DNA of 64,000 nt from Microcyclospora pomicola (Eukaryota > Ascomycota > Dothideomycetes > Capnodiales). Numbering within the stretch: the stretch's first letter is position 1; each line of letters starts with the position of its first letter. The position numbers and the translations under genes were made by a program. The stretch lies in assembly GCA_002786065.1 (NCBI GenBank), contig NHNY01000001.1, forward strand, positions 1,178,001 through 1,242,000, in the 5' to 3' direction. Below are positions 22,980 to 33,297 of the stretch, one piece after another. The notes beneath the pieces were generated by a model, which was given only the letters and a program-made list of their open reading frames with translations, searched no databases and was not told the DNA's origin.

Positions 22980-24044
22980 TTACAATCTCCCCCTCGCCGC
23001 GATCAGCACCCGTCTCGCATCCTCGCGGACTTCTGTCGTCACAGCTGCGGCGCTTTTCATCTCCGTGACTAGTCCTACGCCTGTGCCGGCATACGTCGTC
23101 AGCCGGGCTTTGACCCCCCAGCCTTCATCGCCGGTCTGCATCGCCTCGTCGTACAGCCGCTTGTTCTCCTCGAAGCTCATGCCCCGTGCCGCGTCGTCCC
23201 AGCTCTCGTTCAGCACGCCGCGCCCGCCATACTCCGCCGGCCAGTCTGTCGTCCCGCGCAGCGAGTCGTACAACTTCCCTCGCGCGGTTGACTTCCCGCC
23301 ATCCGTCGCTCGGAGGACGGCATCCTTGTACCCCTTGGCGACATTCGCTTCAGGCGTCGCGAGATAGCGTGTGCCCATCACAATGCCCGCAGCACCTAGC
23401 GCAAGCGCAGCCGCCGCGCCTCGCCCATCCATGATCCCGCCGGCTGCGACGAAGTGCGGTTCTCGCAGAGCCTGGCGCTTGCACAGCGCTGCCACCGCGT
23501 CCTGCGTCTCCGGTAGCAGCGAGATGATGCCCGCGCACTTCTCTAGCCCGTGGCCGCCGGCATCAGTCCCCTGTACGACGAGCACGTCCGGCCGGCAGGA
23601 CTCCACTGTCGCGGTGGCGTCGGCGACCGTGCCGACTTGAATCCAGATCTTGGTTTTGGAGTGGGTGACGCGACGCACTTCCTGCGTCCATCGGATCAGC
23701 TGGGACGGTTCCCCGGGTGCGAAGAGCCAGACGGCCGCGGGCGGGTCGCGCTCGAGGATTGGGAGGGTGTCGGCGAGGAGTTTGTCTCCCGCCCACAGGA
23801 GGAAGCCTACGCCGATAGGCAGGACATCTTTCACTTCGGCGAGAGCTGGATGCTCAGCTTGCAGCGCCTTTGCGTCCGAGATATATTCCGCGAGACTCGA
23901 GACATCGTTGCCGGCGCCGATGAAGCCCAGTCCGCCGGCTTGCGAGGTGGCGACGGCGAGCGGAGCCAAAGCCGCAAGACGCATGGGCGCGGCCACGACT
24001 AGTGGAGACTGGGTCCAGAGGTAGTCTTGCGCAAGTGAAGCCAT
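22980..24044 (-). CDS. Nitronate monooxygenase (2-nitropropane dioxygenase family)
   Basis: Intronless, 354 residues. An FMN-dependent TIM-barrel enzyme that oxidises alkyl nitronates such as propionate-3-nitronate and so protects respiration. Seen: VVAAPMRLAALAPLAVATSQ at the start of the barrel, GGLGFIGAGND, IWIQVGTVADA, QGTDAGGHGLEK with the expected catalytic His, and the phosphate-binding AAGGIMDGRG followed by GAAGIVMGTRYLATPE. Class I is suggested by length and motifs. It is tail-to-tail with the acyl-CoA synthetase gene (29 bp) and divergent from RPB11 (447 bp). Confidence 0.92.
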   Translation of the reverse strand: MASLAQDYLWTQSPLVVAAPMRLAALAPLAVATSQAGGLGFIGAGNDVSSLAEYISDAKALQAEHPALAEVKDVLPIGVGFLLWAGDKLLADTLPILERDPPAAVWLFAPGEPSQLIRWTQEVRRVTHSKTKIWIQVGTVADATATVESCRPDVLVVQGTDAGGHGLEKCAGIISLLPETQDAVAALCKRQALREPHFVAAGGIMDGRGAAAALALGAAGIVMGTRYLATPEANVAKGYKDAVLRATDGGKSTARGKLYDSLRGTTDWPAEYGGRGVLNESWDDAARGMSFEENKRLYDEAMQTGDEGWGVKARLTTYAGTGVGLVTEMKSAAAVTTEVREDARRVLIAARGRL

Positions 24045-24491
24045 TGTCGTGCCTTTTCTGCTATTGTATCCTGAAACGCGGTGGCTGGTTCAGCTTTCCT
24101 ATTGTCGAGGCTTCCTATTGATTCAGATGGGATATATGTAGCTTCAAGTCCTTCGTCGACGACGTCTTCCGTCAATTCTCTTTTGACAGAACACTTCTAC
24201 CACGACATTCGTAATACTTATACCCATCTTGAAGTACTTGAATACCAGCGAGATCGGCACACACTACATCATCAGCAGTCGACAGTCACCCAAAGTTAAG
24301 AGGTGTCGCTGACTCAGCTCATCGGCTCACCTGCCCTTATTCGTCCACCCCGCAAAGTCGCCGCTGGACTCATTGGAATTCGCGTTTCTCGACTTCACCG
24401 GCCGTTTGCTACTACGACCGACTTCCCAGTTCCACCACGTCCGCTCGTGTCTCGAGGAGTCTTTCGACCTTCGACATCTATCTTCGCCGCC
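24045..24491. other. Divergent intergenic region, nitronate monooxygenase / RPB11
   Basis: 447 bp between two start codons; presumably two promoters. No repeats or genes seen. Confidence 0.5.
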
Positions 24492-25068
24492 ATGTCTAAC
24501 GCGCCCGACCGGTAAGTTTCCCATCACTCTCTTCTGCTGTTCACATAACACATCTTCCGTTCCACGATCAATCGCAATCATGAACGTCTACACCGCGCGT
24601 TACCCCAGCACCAGCAAGGTCCGCCCTGACGATGAACCGAATGACAGACACGAGGCGTTCCTCCTAGCCGATGGCGAGACCAAGGTGACATTCGAGAACG
24701 AGACGCGTAAGGCCAACCCTCCCCCATGCGACGGATATACACTTCATCTCGCTGACACAAACCTACCACACGCAGGCGTCCCCAACGCCGCCATGTTCAC
24801 CTTCAACAAAGAAGACCACACGCTCGGCAACCTGTTGCGGGCCAAGCTGGTCAAGGCGCCCAACGTCATTTTCGCCGCCTACCAGGTCCCTCACCCGCTC
24901 TTCGCCGTCTTCAAGATGCGCGTCCAGACCGACGGCTCCATCACACCAAAAGAGGCCGTCGTCCAGGCTTGCCAGGATCTCATCAACGAGCTGCAGAAGC
25001 TCGATCAGGAGTTCACCAAGGAGTGGGAGTTGAAGAAGATTGCGACGGATGGTGGGGTGACGTACTGA
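24492..25068 (+). CDS. RPB11: RNA polymerase II subunit RPB11
   Basis: Three exons: 24492-24511, 24648-24706, 24776-25068 (123 residues; yeast Rpb11 has 120). Introns are GTAAGT...CAG and GTAAGG...CAG. It forms the alpha-like heterodimer with Rpb3 that nucleates Pol II assembly. The family block is plain: FNKEDHTLGNLLRAKL, VIFAAYQVPHPL, FKMRVQTDGSITPKEAV and a C-terminal amphipathic helix. The first two exons carry only ~26 residues (MSNAPDRHEAFLLADGETKV...), so predictors may start it wrongly. Confidence 0.95.
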
Positions 25069-25506
25069 GGGCAGTGCAGTGAAGTGTGATGGCAGCAGGC
25101 AGGCAGGCAGGCAGGCAAAGGATCAGGACTCGTCAGCGGGAGGTCCGGGGAGTCCTGAACTTTGGGCTGCTGGAGACTGCGAAGTCTGGTGATTCAAGGG
25201 GTTGCATAGCGATGGCGCACTGGTGTTTCGAGCAAAAAGCTTTGATGAGATTCACGATACCCCATCCCAGCGTACTGGGATAGCATATGAAGAAATGACA
25301 TGCGATCAATACTGCTGTCCACCGCTCCAAACTCCCCAGTTTAGTAGATACGCCACCCTCGTTCTGAAATGACTCGAGCATCGCTCATTAGAGACATGAA
25401 AACTCCCATCTCGTGCAAACCACCAACGCCCCCCGGACCGCCCAACACGCTTTCGCAGTGACGCACATTGAATTCTTAAAAGAGATACAGGGACTTCATT
25501 CTCATC
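25069..25506. other. Convergent intergenic region with tetranucleotide repeat
   Basis: 438 bp between the stops of RPB11 and the membrane-protein gene. It contains an (AGGC)n run of about five units at 25097-25117. No gene seen. Confidence 0.6.
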
Positions 25507-26267
25507 TCACGCTCCTCCGCCGCGTTCGCGCACGGGGACTTTCCGGCCGCTCCAGTCAGGACCACCCGTCTGCTCCATCGGCTGGGCACTGCTTGACGCG
25601 GTGACTTTCTGAATCTCGTCGAGGGGCGTCTGCACCCGCGCCAGCGGCGAGCGACGGACCTCGCCCACGCTCTCCGGGGCCGGACTGGCGAGTCGATTGT
25701 CGCTGCGCGAGTAGCCATAGCCGTACGGCATGAACGCGTTGCGCGAGCGCGCGGGCGAGTCACGGCCACTCCCCGGCTCCAGGTCCGTGACGGCAGGCAC
25801 TGGGCCTTGCGGGGGACCCACGACGGGGTCAGGGGTGCGCTTCGGGGTCGAGCGCGTCGTGATGCCTGCGTTGAAGCCGTTGCTGATCTGGTCGGCTTTG
25901 CGGTCGTGGCGGCGTTTAAGCCAGACGACGAGGAGGGCGAAGAGCGTCAGGCCGATGAATAGTGCGATGAGCATGATGACCCATTTCTGTTGAGGGTTTG
26001 AGGTTAGATACTGGGTCGTGATGGGGTTTGGAGGAGAGATGCGGGACGTACATAGTGCCGGTTCCACCAATTGCTGTCATCGTTGGGGAGATCTTCGCTG
26101 GCGGATGAGCCTGCGATGGCCGTGGCGGAGGATGATGTGGCGCTTGAGGTCGACGACGACATGGTCGTCGCTTGAGCGTCGGCGGAGGTACTCGTCCTTG
26201 TGACCACGATGGTCGTGACGGGGTCGGCGGCGGCGGCGCGGACTAATACAGCAGTGTCGACGGTCAT
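25507..26267 (-). CDS. Single-pass membrane protein, Ser/Thr-rich ectodomain (hypothetical)
   Basis: Two exons: 26267-26052 and 25986-25507 (231 residues; intron GTACGT...CAG). The N-terminal half is Ser/Thr/Ala-rich (SSSTSSATSSSATAIAGSS), as in O-glycosylated surface sensors. One strong transmembrane helix follows (KWVIMLIALFIGLTLFALLV), then a basic stop-transfer WLKRRHDRK and a cytosolic tail rich in Pro, Ser and Arg ending RERGGGA. The junction DSNWWNRHYKWV resembles a conserved stretch in other fungal hypotheticals (from memory). The start Met is not followed by a classical signal peptide, so an upstream exon may be missing. No function can be assigned. Confidence 0.75.
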
Positions 26268-26816
26268 CGCAGTCGCGAGGATGAGAGGTGAGTTATCGAT
26301 GGACAGCAGTGTTTCACGCCAAGCCGTCAGACCAGCGTTTGCTCTGCCAGGATGCGATCCAAGTTGTGAGACAGCGGTGCCTAGCCTGTCAGTGACATGG
26401 AACAGATAGCAAACGATCTCTTGTTGCTGCCACTGCTTCTGGAAATCAGTAAGTCCAACGGATCATTTCACAAAAGTGAAGATGAAGCCAACAATCTCGC
26501 CGTAGGATACGTGTGCTGTAGGTTGTGTGCAACTCAATCTCTCGAGTTGATCGAGCAGGCACGAGGTGGGAGCTGGGCCCGGCGCTAGTGGTCGCTTCGG
26601 CATGCAGGGTTCGCGCCAGTGCCTGAGACCAAGCTTTGGCGACTACAGACTAGGATGGCGCTTATTACTCTTTATACTTTATAGCATCCGGGCTATATTC
26701 AATCTATGTAATTTGTGGGAAATCCACGACGGGTTACGGGAACATATATTACTTTCGACACGAGACCCAAGATGCGATGAGATGTTCTTCCAGCACACAG
26801 CCTGCGTCCATCCAAT
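26268..26816. other. Intergenic region between membrane protein and KAR genes
   Basis: 549 bp on the upstream side of the membrane-protein gene and the 3' side of the reductase gene. Nothing recognised; part could be an unrecognised 5' exon of the membrane-protein gene. Confidence 0.45.
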
Positions 26817-27833
26817 TCACTTCTCCTTGCGCTCTTCCGCCACCCGCTCACTCATTTGCTTGTTCATGAACGCTGTCAAGGTCCGCTCTGGCATCAGTCC
26901 CATGACGGTCGCCAGGATCGCCTGAGCCCAGTGTGGGGAGACCAGCGTCTCGCCACTGCCCACCTTGTCCAGTGACGCCCGGGCGCATTCCGCCGACGTG
27001 ATGGTGCCGAATCCCATGTCGGCACTGTTCGAGTTGGAGATGGTGTTGCCGATGATCAGTCCCATGACCTCGATATCAGCCTTCTCCATCAGCATCTCCC
27101 GTTTCAGCCCCTGCGTCCATGATAATAGATATGCCTTGGTTCCAGAGTAGGTCGCGATCATCGGCAGACCAGACACCCCGGCTATCGACCCTGCGTTGAT
27201 GACCAGAGCGGGAGAGTTCTTCTTGAGTTCCGGCAAGAGCGCGCGAGTGACGTGAGTGGTGAAGGTGATGTTGGTGTTGATGATGTCTTGCAAGTCCCCC
27301 TTGGATGAGTTCGCGACGGACTCGAATATGTACTTGTTGTAAATGCCGCCGACGTTGTTCACCAAGACCGTCAACTTGCCCGGCAGCGCCTGGACTTTCT
27401 CCAACACGCGAAGCTCTGAATCATCCAACTTGGACGCGTCCGCGACCACATAGTCGACCTTCCTGCGGGGGAACTTGCCTTGTAGCTCCGTCTGAATCCC
27501 CTTCAACTTCGTCTCGTTGCGCCCGTGAAGCAGGACGTTGAAACCACGCTCGAGCAGTTCGTCTACGAACGCGCGACCGATGCCATCACTACCGCCAGTG
27601 ACCAGCGCCCAAGATCCCGTCTCTGCATGGCAATATCGCTGCATCATCGAGGGCCGGACGAAGTGGTGCCAGATGAAGTATCCGAGTTGCGCCACGCCAC
27701 CCAACACGACGCCGGTCCCGATGACCGCGGCGGGGATTTGCACGTACTCGCTTCTCCATAAGTTGAAGATGTGTCGTCCATAGTAGATAGGGAAGGACAA
27801 CGGTCCCCACTGTTCGAGCTCTGCAGAATCCAT
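26817..27833 (-). CDS. IFA38: Very-long-chain 3-oxoacyl-CoA reductase
   Basis: Intronless, 338 residues. A short-chain dehydrogenase of the ER fatty-acid elongase that reduces 3-ketoacyl-CoA with NADPH (17-beta-HSD12-like). It has an N-terminal hydrophobic helix (IPAAVIGTGVVLGGVAQLGY) for membrane anchoring, a Rossmann motif ALVTGGSDGIGRAF near residue 76, LVNNVGG, catalytic Ser in INAGSIAG and Tyr/Lys in TYSGTKAYL. The C-terminus is basic (ERKEK) but not a standard KKXX signal. Fungi can have paralogues, so the IFA38 symbol is probable, not certain. Confidence 0.88.
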   Translation of the reverse strand: MDSAELEQWGPLSFPIYYGRHIFNLWRSEYVQIPAAVIGTGVVLGGVAQLGYFIWHHFVRPSMMQRYCHAETGSWALVTGGSDGIGRAFVDELLERGFNVLLHGRNETKLKGIQTELQGKFPRRKVDYVVADASKLDDSELRVLEKVQALPGKLTVLVNNVGGIYNKYIFESVANSSKGDLQDIINTNITFTTHVTRALLPELKKNSPALVINAGSIAGVSGLPMIATYSGTKAYLLSWTQGLKREMLMEKADIEVMGLIIGNTISNSNSADMGFGTITSAECARASLDKVGSGETLVSPHWAQAILATVMGLMPERTLTAFMNKQMSERVAEERKEK

Positions 27834-28377
27834 AGTACGTTGTGCTGCTCTTATGTCTGCAAGGTTCTAGATGCGATGTCGTTGGTAGATGTCGTGGGGA
27901 AGAAAGCTAGCGTGGCGCAAGTCATGCAGGACTGCCCACGGTGCGATTGCAAGGCCACCCACGCGGCGAAGTCTGTATATACCTTACTGGAACACCGATG
28001 AAATGAAATTATAATGAAGCCAAGGTCGCGACAAGTTGGTATATGAGAAGTTGGAGATGCCTCTCAGCTCATGGCGGACACGGAAATCCGATTCGAGTCT
28101 AGCCAACTTCCTTTGGATCGACGCGATGCTGAACCATATCGGCTGATCTACCCATTACGTTATCAATGCCGAGACAATATACATATGCACATCTCGGCAC
28201 TCAGGAGTGAAGGGTCATACGTTCTCTGCATACAACCGAAAACGGATTATCGATACATGTCCACTGGAGGCAGAAAGCTGGGACGACGTTCGCTACGTAA
28301 ATGCTTGCTCATAATCGAGGACATCGCTCACAAATAAACCCGCCAGAGGAGCATGATCACCAGGGGGACTGCACTTC
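27834..28377. other. Intergenic region between KAR start and RGD2 3' end
   Basis: 544 bp, promoter side of the reductase gene. Nothing recognised. Confidence 0.5.
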
Positions 28378-31300
28378 CTAATCAAAGTCCATCGGCTTAT
28401 CCTCCAGCTGCACGCCCGTCTCCTTCGAGAGCGACGTCTCTGCGGACTTTCCAGCCACATCAATGGGTGAATCCACCACGCCGTTCTCCGTCATGCCTTC
28501 CGCGCTGTCGCGATTGCTGGCACTGTTCACAATCAAACTCTGACGTGAGATGCCACCCGTGCCGACCTTGCGTGGGTACGATGTCCTCACACCTGCGCGT
28601 GTTAGACTATCGCGCTTCTCTGGCATGGTAGAGGATGATGTGGCGTTAGTGGTCGGTGAATCACCACCGCCGCTGTAGAATTGGTTACTGGCCATGAAAT
28701 CCTGCGGACCTGAAATGGAGGCGGACAGTTTGGGCGGGATGGACATGCGCTTCATCGGGCCCATCGAGTCGCGTGTGCTGTTCGTGTCTTCTTCTGAGAC
28801 ATCATCCCTTGGTGGTGGTTGATGTATTGAGCCGTTCGTCCTGAATGGCGTCGGTGTTTCCGAAGCTTTAGGTGGCGATGTCGTGTTATACGCCAGACGT
28901 GTGGTCGGCGGTGGACTCCGCGGCACGCTCAAGCTATCTCTGTGACTCGAAGTCACGGACGAGGTCGGTGATCTGACACCGGAAGGCTGCACAGCAGAAG
29001 TAGAGACAGGGAATCGAGTTTCGGGACCACGACTGCGATCTCTACGCACGACTGTACCATCTGGAAGTGCAACTCGGCTTCCTCCACTAGGGCTGGCTTG
29101 TCGCCTGTGTCCCGCTGCTGCATGTGCCTCTCGAGCAGCAGCAATGGCTCGTTGACGTTCTTCCATGTGCTCTCTTCTCTTTGACTCGTCTGTGCTGATT
29201 GCTCTGGTCGCTCTGGTAGAGCCAGAATTTGTATGTGTAAGTGTGCTTTGGCGCTTGAGCTCCCCAAAGATGGCGTCCTTGTGTGCAAAGAGATCCTTGA
29301 CTAGCCTCACATTGTACTTCTCGGCCATACTCAGACCTGTTTGCTGTTTGGGTCTCATGATGCAGGGCGCAAGGATGGTGGCCAGTGAGCTGACATATGT
29401 CTCATCGGCGTTCGTAAGCTCGATCAGTCTCACAAAGTGTGTGATAAGTGCGTCGAGCGTGGCGATATTGGCTAAGCGTAATTGACCAAGCGTAGACTGG
29501 ATGACCTGTACTCGTGCTGTATCTGAATTGTTTTGAGCAGTCGTCGTGTAGATAGTTTTGACGATCTCGTATACGTGGGAGCTGACCAGACTGTCAGGCA
29601 GTTCGAGGAGATACAGCTTCAATACAGCAGCAACGATCGGGACCTCATACTTTTCCAAGAGTTGTGGAGGTACTGGCATGCCGGTATTGATTTGGTTGCG
29701 GAGATGATGAGTGGCTCCAAGGGGTACATCGACCGTCCATATTCCGCGGCGCGCTTCATCCCCTTCCAGATCTGGGTAGTGCTGGTCGAGAAACGTCAAG
29801 ATCGTCGTTACAATGAGCGGAATGCGCTTGTGGTCACTTCTGGCCCTTGCCTCTATGTCCACGCCGAAAGTCTGCTCGTCGACAGTGTTGTAGTAATTCT
29901 CGTAAACCGTCACGCGTGGAATGTAATTTCCTGTCCGGTAATTCTCCAGCAGATACCGCACGTCGTTCAGAGGCTGCACCGTTTCTTGGAACAGCATCAT
30001 GTTGTCAACGGTACTTTGTAAGCTTGGGATGACGTTGCTGATGGAACCACTGAAGTCCAAAATGACGCTCTTGATAGCCTTGAGCCGATCCACTTCACAG
30101 CGCTCCATGAATTTGAGATGGTCGATCATCGCCTCTTCAAGGTTGCACCGCAGTCCATCGAGCTTGCGGACAGCAGCCTTATACCGCTCGTCGGCTTCGC
30201 GTGTCTCTCGTCGAAGCTTTTCAGCTGGTGTTTCGTTCGGATGCGCATTATTCAGTGGATTCCAACCGCCGAGGTATTCGCTCATGCGTTCTCCGACTGC
30301 TGGCGAATCTGGAACAGAAGCTGTATCGGATGCATACGATGTCATAGTCGAGGTTCGGCTGATGAGTTTCGGTCGCTTCTCGGGTAGACCAGTCAATTGG
30401 AAAGCCTTGGGTCTCCATTGATAGTTCATGCGACTGCTGTTGGCAAAAGAACTTCCCATGTTGCCTATAAGACGTAAGAAGCCGTTGTTGATCAAATCTT
30501 GCCCAATCTTCTCCGCAAGAGCTACCGTCGAGCCACCCATGTGCTTCTGGATGTATTCCACGATGTCCGAACCTGTCGAAACATTCTGGTATGTACCTAG
30601 AATGGGCACTTTGGTCTCCCCTAACCTTACATTTTCCAAAGCGTGCGTCAATATCTTCTTCAACTGTTCCGGCGGGTAGACTTCATCGCCAATCTCGATA
30701 GGTTCGGGCTCGTCTTCCTCATCCTCCACTTTGATGCTCGGTACACCTTGCTGAGGTTGCTTCGGAGATCCCGTCCCAGCGGTTGAATTGGGGTCTTGAA
30801 ATGCAAGCTTCTCTTCCTCGTCTACGTCCTCTACGCGTCGACACTTATTAAAGTAGGTGCTTCGATATTGGCGCACCGTCTCGATTTGACGGTCGTGGGC
30901 TTTGATTCTGCCTTGGAGATCGTCCTGGCTGTTCTGGACACGGGCTGCATGTTGATCGCACCAGCGGCTGAATGGGTTTACCACAAGTTCGCGAATGTTC
31001 GAAGCGATCTTACGGTGGTTGCGCGCAGCTTCACCCATCTCGGCACGTACTCCTTCGAATGCCTGCAGCTGTTAGCTTTCCTTCATCCCCAGTCCCCTTC
31101 TGATACCATACCTTCTTGACACTCGCGCCATCATCTCTTTGGAAGCCACCGTCGATTCTGTTTGTCGCCGGCTCAATGTCCGCAAGCCGTTGTCCATAAA
31201 GATCCTCAGCATCGGCGCGCATGCGGGTGAGGGTTAGAATCTGCTCATTCTCGCGAACACCCTGTTGTAGCTTGCCGAAAAGCACTCCGAGACCTGCGGG

Positions 31301-31407
31301 TATGATACTGTCAGCGAGAGTTCAGTGCTCTGTATGGGGATTGCTACCATCTCACCTGCCGCATAGTCCGCAGACCAGAAGGAGCTTGAGAATGAGGATG
31401 TAGCCAT
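28378..31407 (-). CDS. RGD2: Rho GTPase-activating protein with F-BAR, DEP and RhoGAP domains
   Basis: Three exons: 31407-31356, 31293-31112, 31062-28378 (972 residues). It binds curved plasma membrane and acts on Rho-family GTPases (yeast Rgd2: Cdc42/Rho5). Order: F-BAR start (FWSADYAAGLGVLFGKLQQG), a DEP domain inserted at about 205-290 (GSDIVEYIQKHMGGSTVALA), the second part of the F-BAR, then RhoGAP about 470-665 (VLKLYLLELPDSLVSSHVYE, LATILAPCIMRPK), then a long Ser/Pro-rich tail. The second intron has two AG sites 6 nt apart (CTAACAG-CTGCAG); I used the second because the first lies on the likely branch point. The usual RhoGAP arginine-finger site reads GIWTVD, with no Arg. Confidence 0.92.
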
Positions 31408-31847
31408 TGTTGTATGAAATTAATGGCCTTCTGAGTTGTCTTCCCAGTCTTTGTAGAAGTAGGCTCCTGCGATTCCAGCTTGACAAGGCTCGAGCGCCAA
31501 AAGAACTCTCGTGAATCGCTTGAATCGTCAAGTATGGGCCTCGGTGTCGTATTTCTCGTGAGCCTAAGTGGTAATTGACAGAACGCGAATGACCAATTTC
31601 TGTGCAAATCGCTGGAAAGGACTGAACAGCATCACAATGCTCATAGTTATGCCAGACTAACATACCATGTCGGAGGTTTGTTCAGGTGGAAGCTGTGGCT
31701 GAACGAAGCGGCCCGAGCTTGTGGCTGTCCTGGATCCTCTAAAAATAGGACACGACCTTTCCGACGTCAAACATCAGATCGTCTACCCAAGGTACATTTT
31801 GCGAACATTCACATCATCATCCAACCACTTCTTCGGGGCCATTCAAC
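31408..31847. other. Divergent intergenic region, RGD2 / coiled-coil gene
   Basis: 440 bp between two start codons; nothing recognised beyond presumed promoters. Confidence 0.5.
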
Positions 31848-32401
31848 ATGGACCCAAAGAGAGCGTCCAATCGCACGGTCCGGCCAACAGCCCGACATGA
31901 ATCCGCTGATAGTGAACCTCGTAGTCCTGCTCACCCACAGTCGCAGTCCCAGGACATGGAGATCAATTTGCAGGAGATTATTCGCAAACGCAAGCAGACT
32001 GTAAGGATCTCCGCATGTCTTGCAATGATTGAGACCGTTCGATGTTCTGAAACGTGATCGCCCCCAGGTGGAGGAACACAAGAAGAAGACCCAACAAACG
32101 ATTGAGACGAGGTTCAGGACGCGCATAGCAGTGATACGTGCTGATGTCGACAAATGCCATCAGGAGTTCGACGAGGAAATGTGAGCCACCATGGCCTACC
32201 AACTACTAGAACCGGTCACTAATGCTCTACAGGCGTGATATTCGTCGCAGCAAAGTCAACCACCTTGCAGAGCTTCTCCAAAAGCGAAACGATCTGCAAT
32301 TGGAACTCGACCGGTGTGTGGTCTACCTTGAGAATACGCATAAGAACACTGTCCGACAACTGGAAGTTGCCCTGGAAGGTCGTTCGCGGGACATGCTCTG
32401 A
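31848..32401 (+). CDS. Small coiled-coil protein (hypothetical)
   Basis: Three exons: 31848-32000, 32068-32180, 32233-32401 (144 residues). Introns GTAAGG...CAG and GTGAGC...CAG fit frame and phase. After a disordered N-terminus (about 1-38), almost all the rest is predicted helix with charged heptads (EEHKKKTQQTIETRFRTRIA, LAELLQKRNDLQLELDRCVV). There are no catalytic motifs. I do not recognise the family; size and shape would suit a small kinetochore, meiotic or spindle-associated subunit, but that is only a guess. Confidence 0.7.
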
Positions 32402-33297
32402 TCTTGTACGCGTTGCGTGACTGTGGATCGTCGTAGCTCTTGTCCTGAAGGGAACCCACTTTTCGGACGGGCCGAACTAGTGTGTCGATGTGATCATGAA
32501 ACCTGCTTTTTAATTTGCCTGGGCAGACCCTGCCTGAACACGGAACGGCGCACTGATATGTTACCGAGCTGATAGGGGGACCGGCCTCGTTCGCCGCAGA
32601 GCCAGACCTGAGATGATCGATCTCGATGTCAATACACAGAAACTAATAAGATCTTCGGAACTCGGCCTTTTGGCCTTTGAACCATGTGCGTAATGAGATA
32701 GTCGTTGCACGAATGTCGTACATACAACAATGAGCTAGATCTCATCATCTTCTCGCGTGACGAACCATCATCAGTACTCAGCCAGAGACGCTCGGTGTTA
32801 TGTCGATAGACTTCAAATTGTGAAGAGACCGAGCTCTGCCCTACCCAAGGACGGACCCTTTGCTTCCGAGACGGTTGATGAGTTAATCTTGACTTCATGT
32901 ACACGGTAGGTGAGAACTCAGTATTCCAAACCCAGTACAGTCATGCTCCCGGTTCTACACTTTGGTCCACTATTGGCTGCCAATATTGCAGGCCCAATGC
33001 GCTTTGACAACAACACATCATCAAGCGTCGGATTTCAAATCCCATTACGCATGCTCAGCGAATCATCAACGCGACGTTCCGTGCATGAGATACTTCTGCA
33101 ATCTTTTGACCCAGATATGCATGAGTCATGGTCGGTTTGGCGCAGCGATCGGTAGCTCATTGAATATATCATCGATCAGCCATGAAGCTTGTTCTAAGCT
33201 AAGTTCGTTGCTAGGTTCGGGGCCGTCGTTGGAACTGCGGCAGACGGGTCACGTATGCCTTGATCCTTGTATGCCTTGATCCATTTCAGCGTCCACC
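32402..33297. other. Convergent intergenic region, coiled-coil gene / YTH gene
   Basis: 896 bp between two stop codons. No frame over 105 codons and no recognised repeat. Confidence 0.5.

Noticed and set aside
20200-25068. Metabolic gene cluster (acyl-CoA synthetase next to nitronate monooxygenase)
   Set aside because: No polyketide or peptide synthase, P450 or transporter nearby, and the neighbour is RPB11; adjacency looks incidental.
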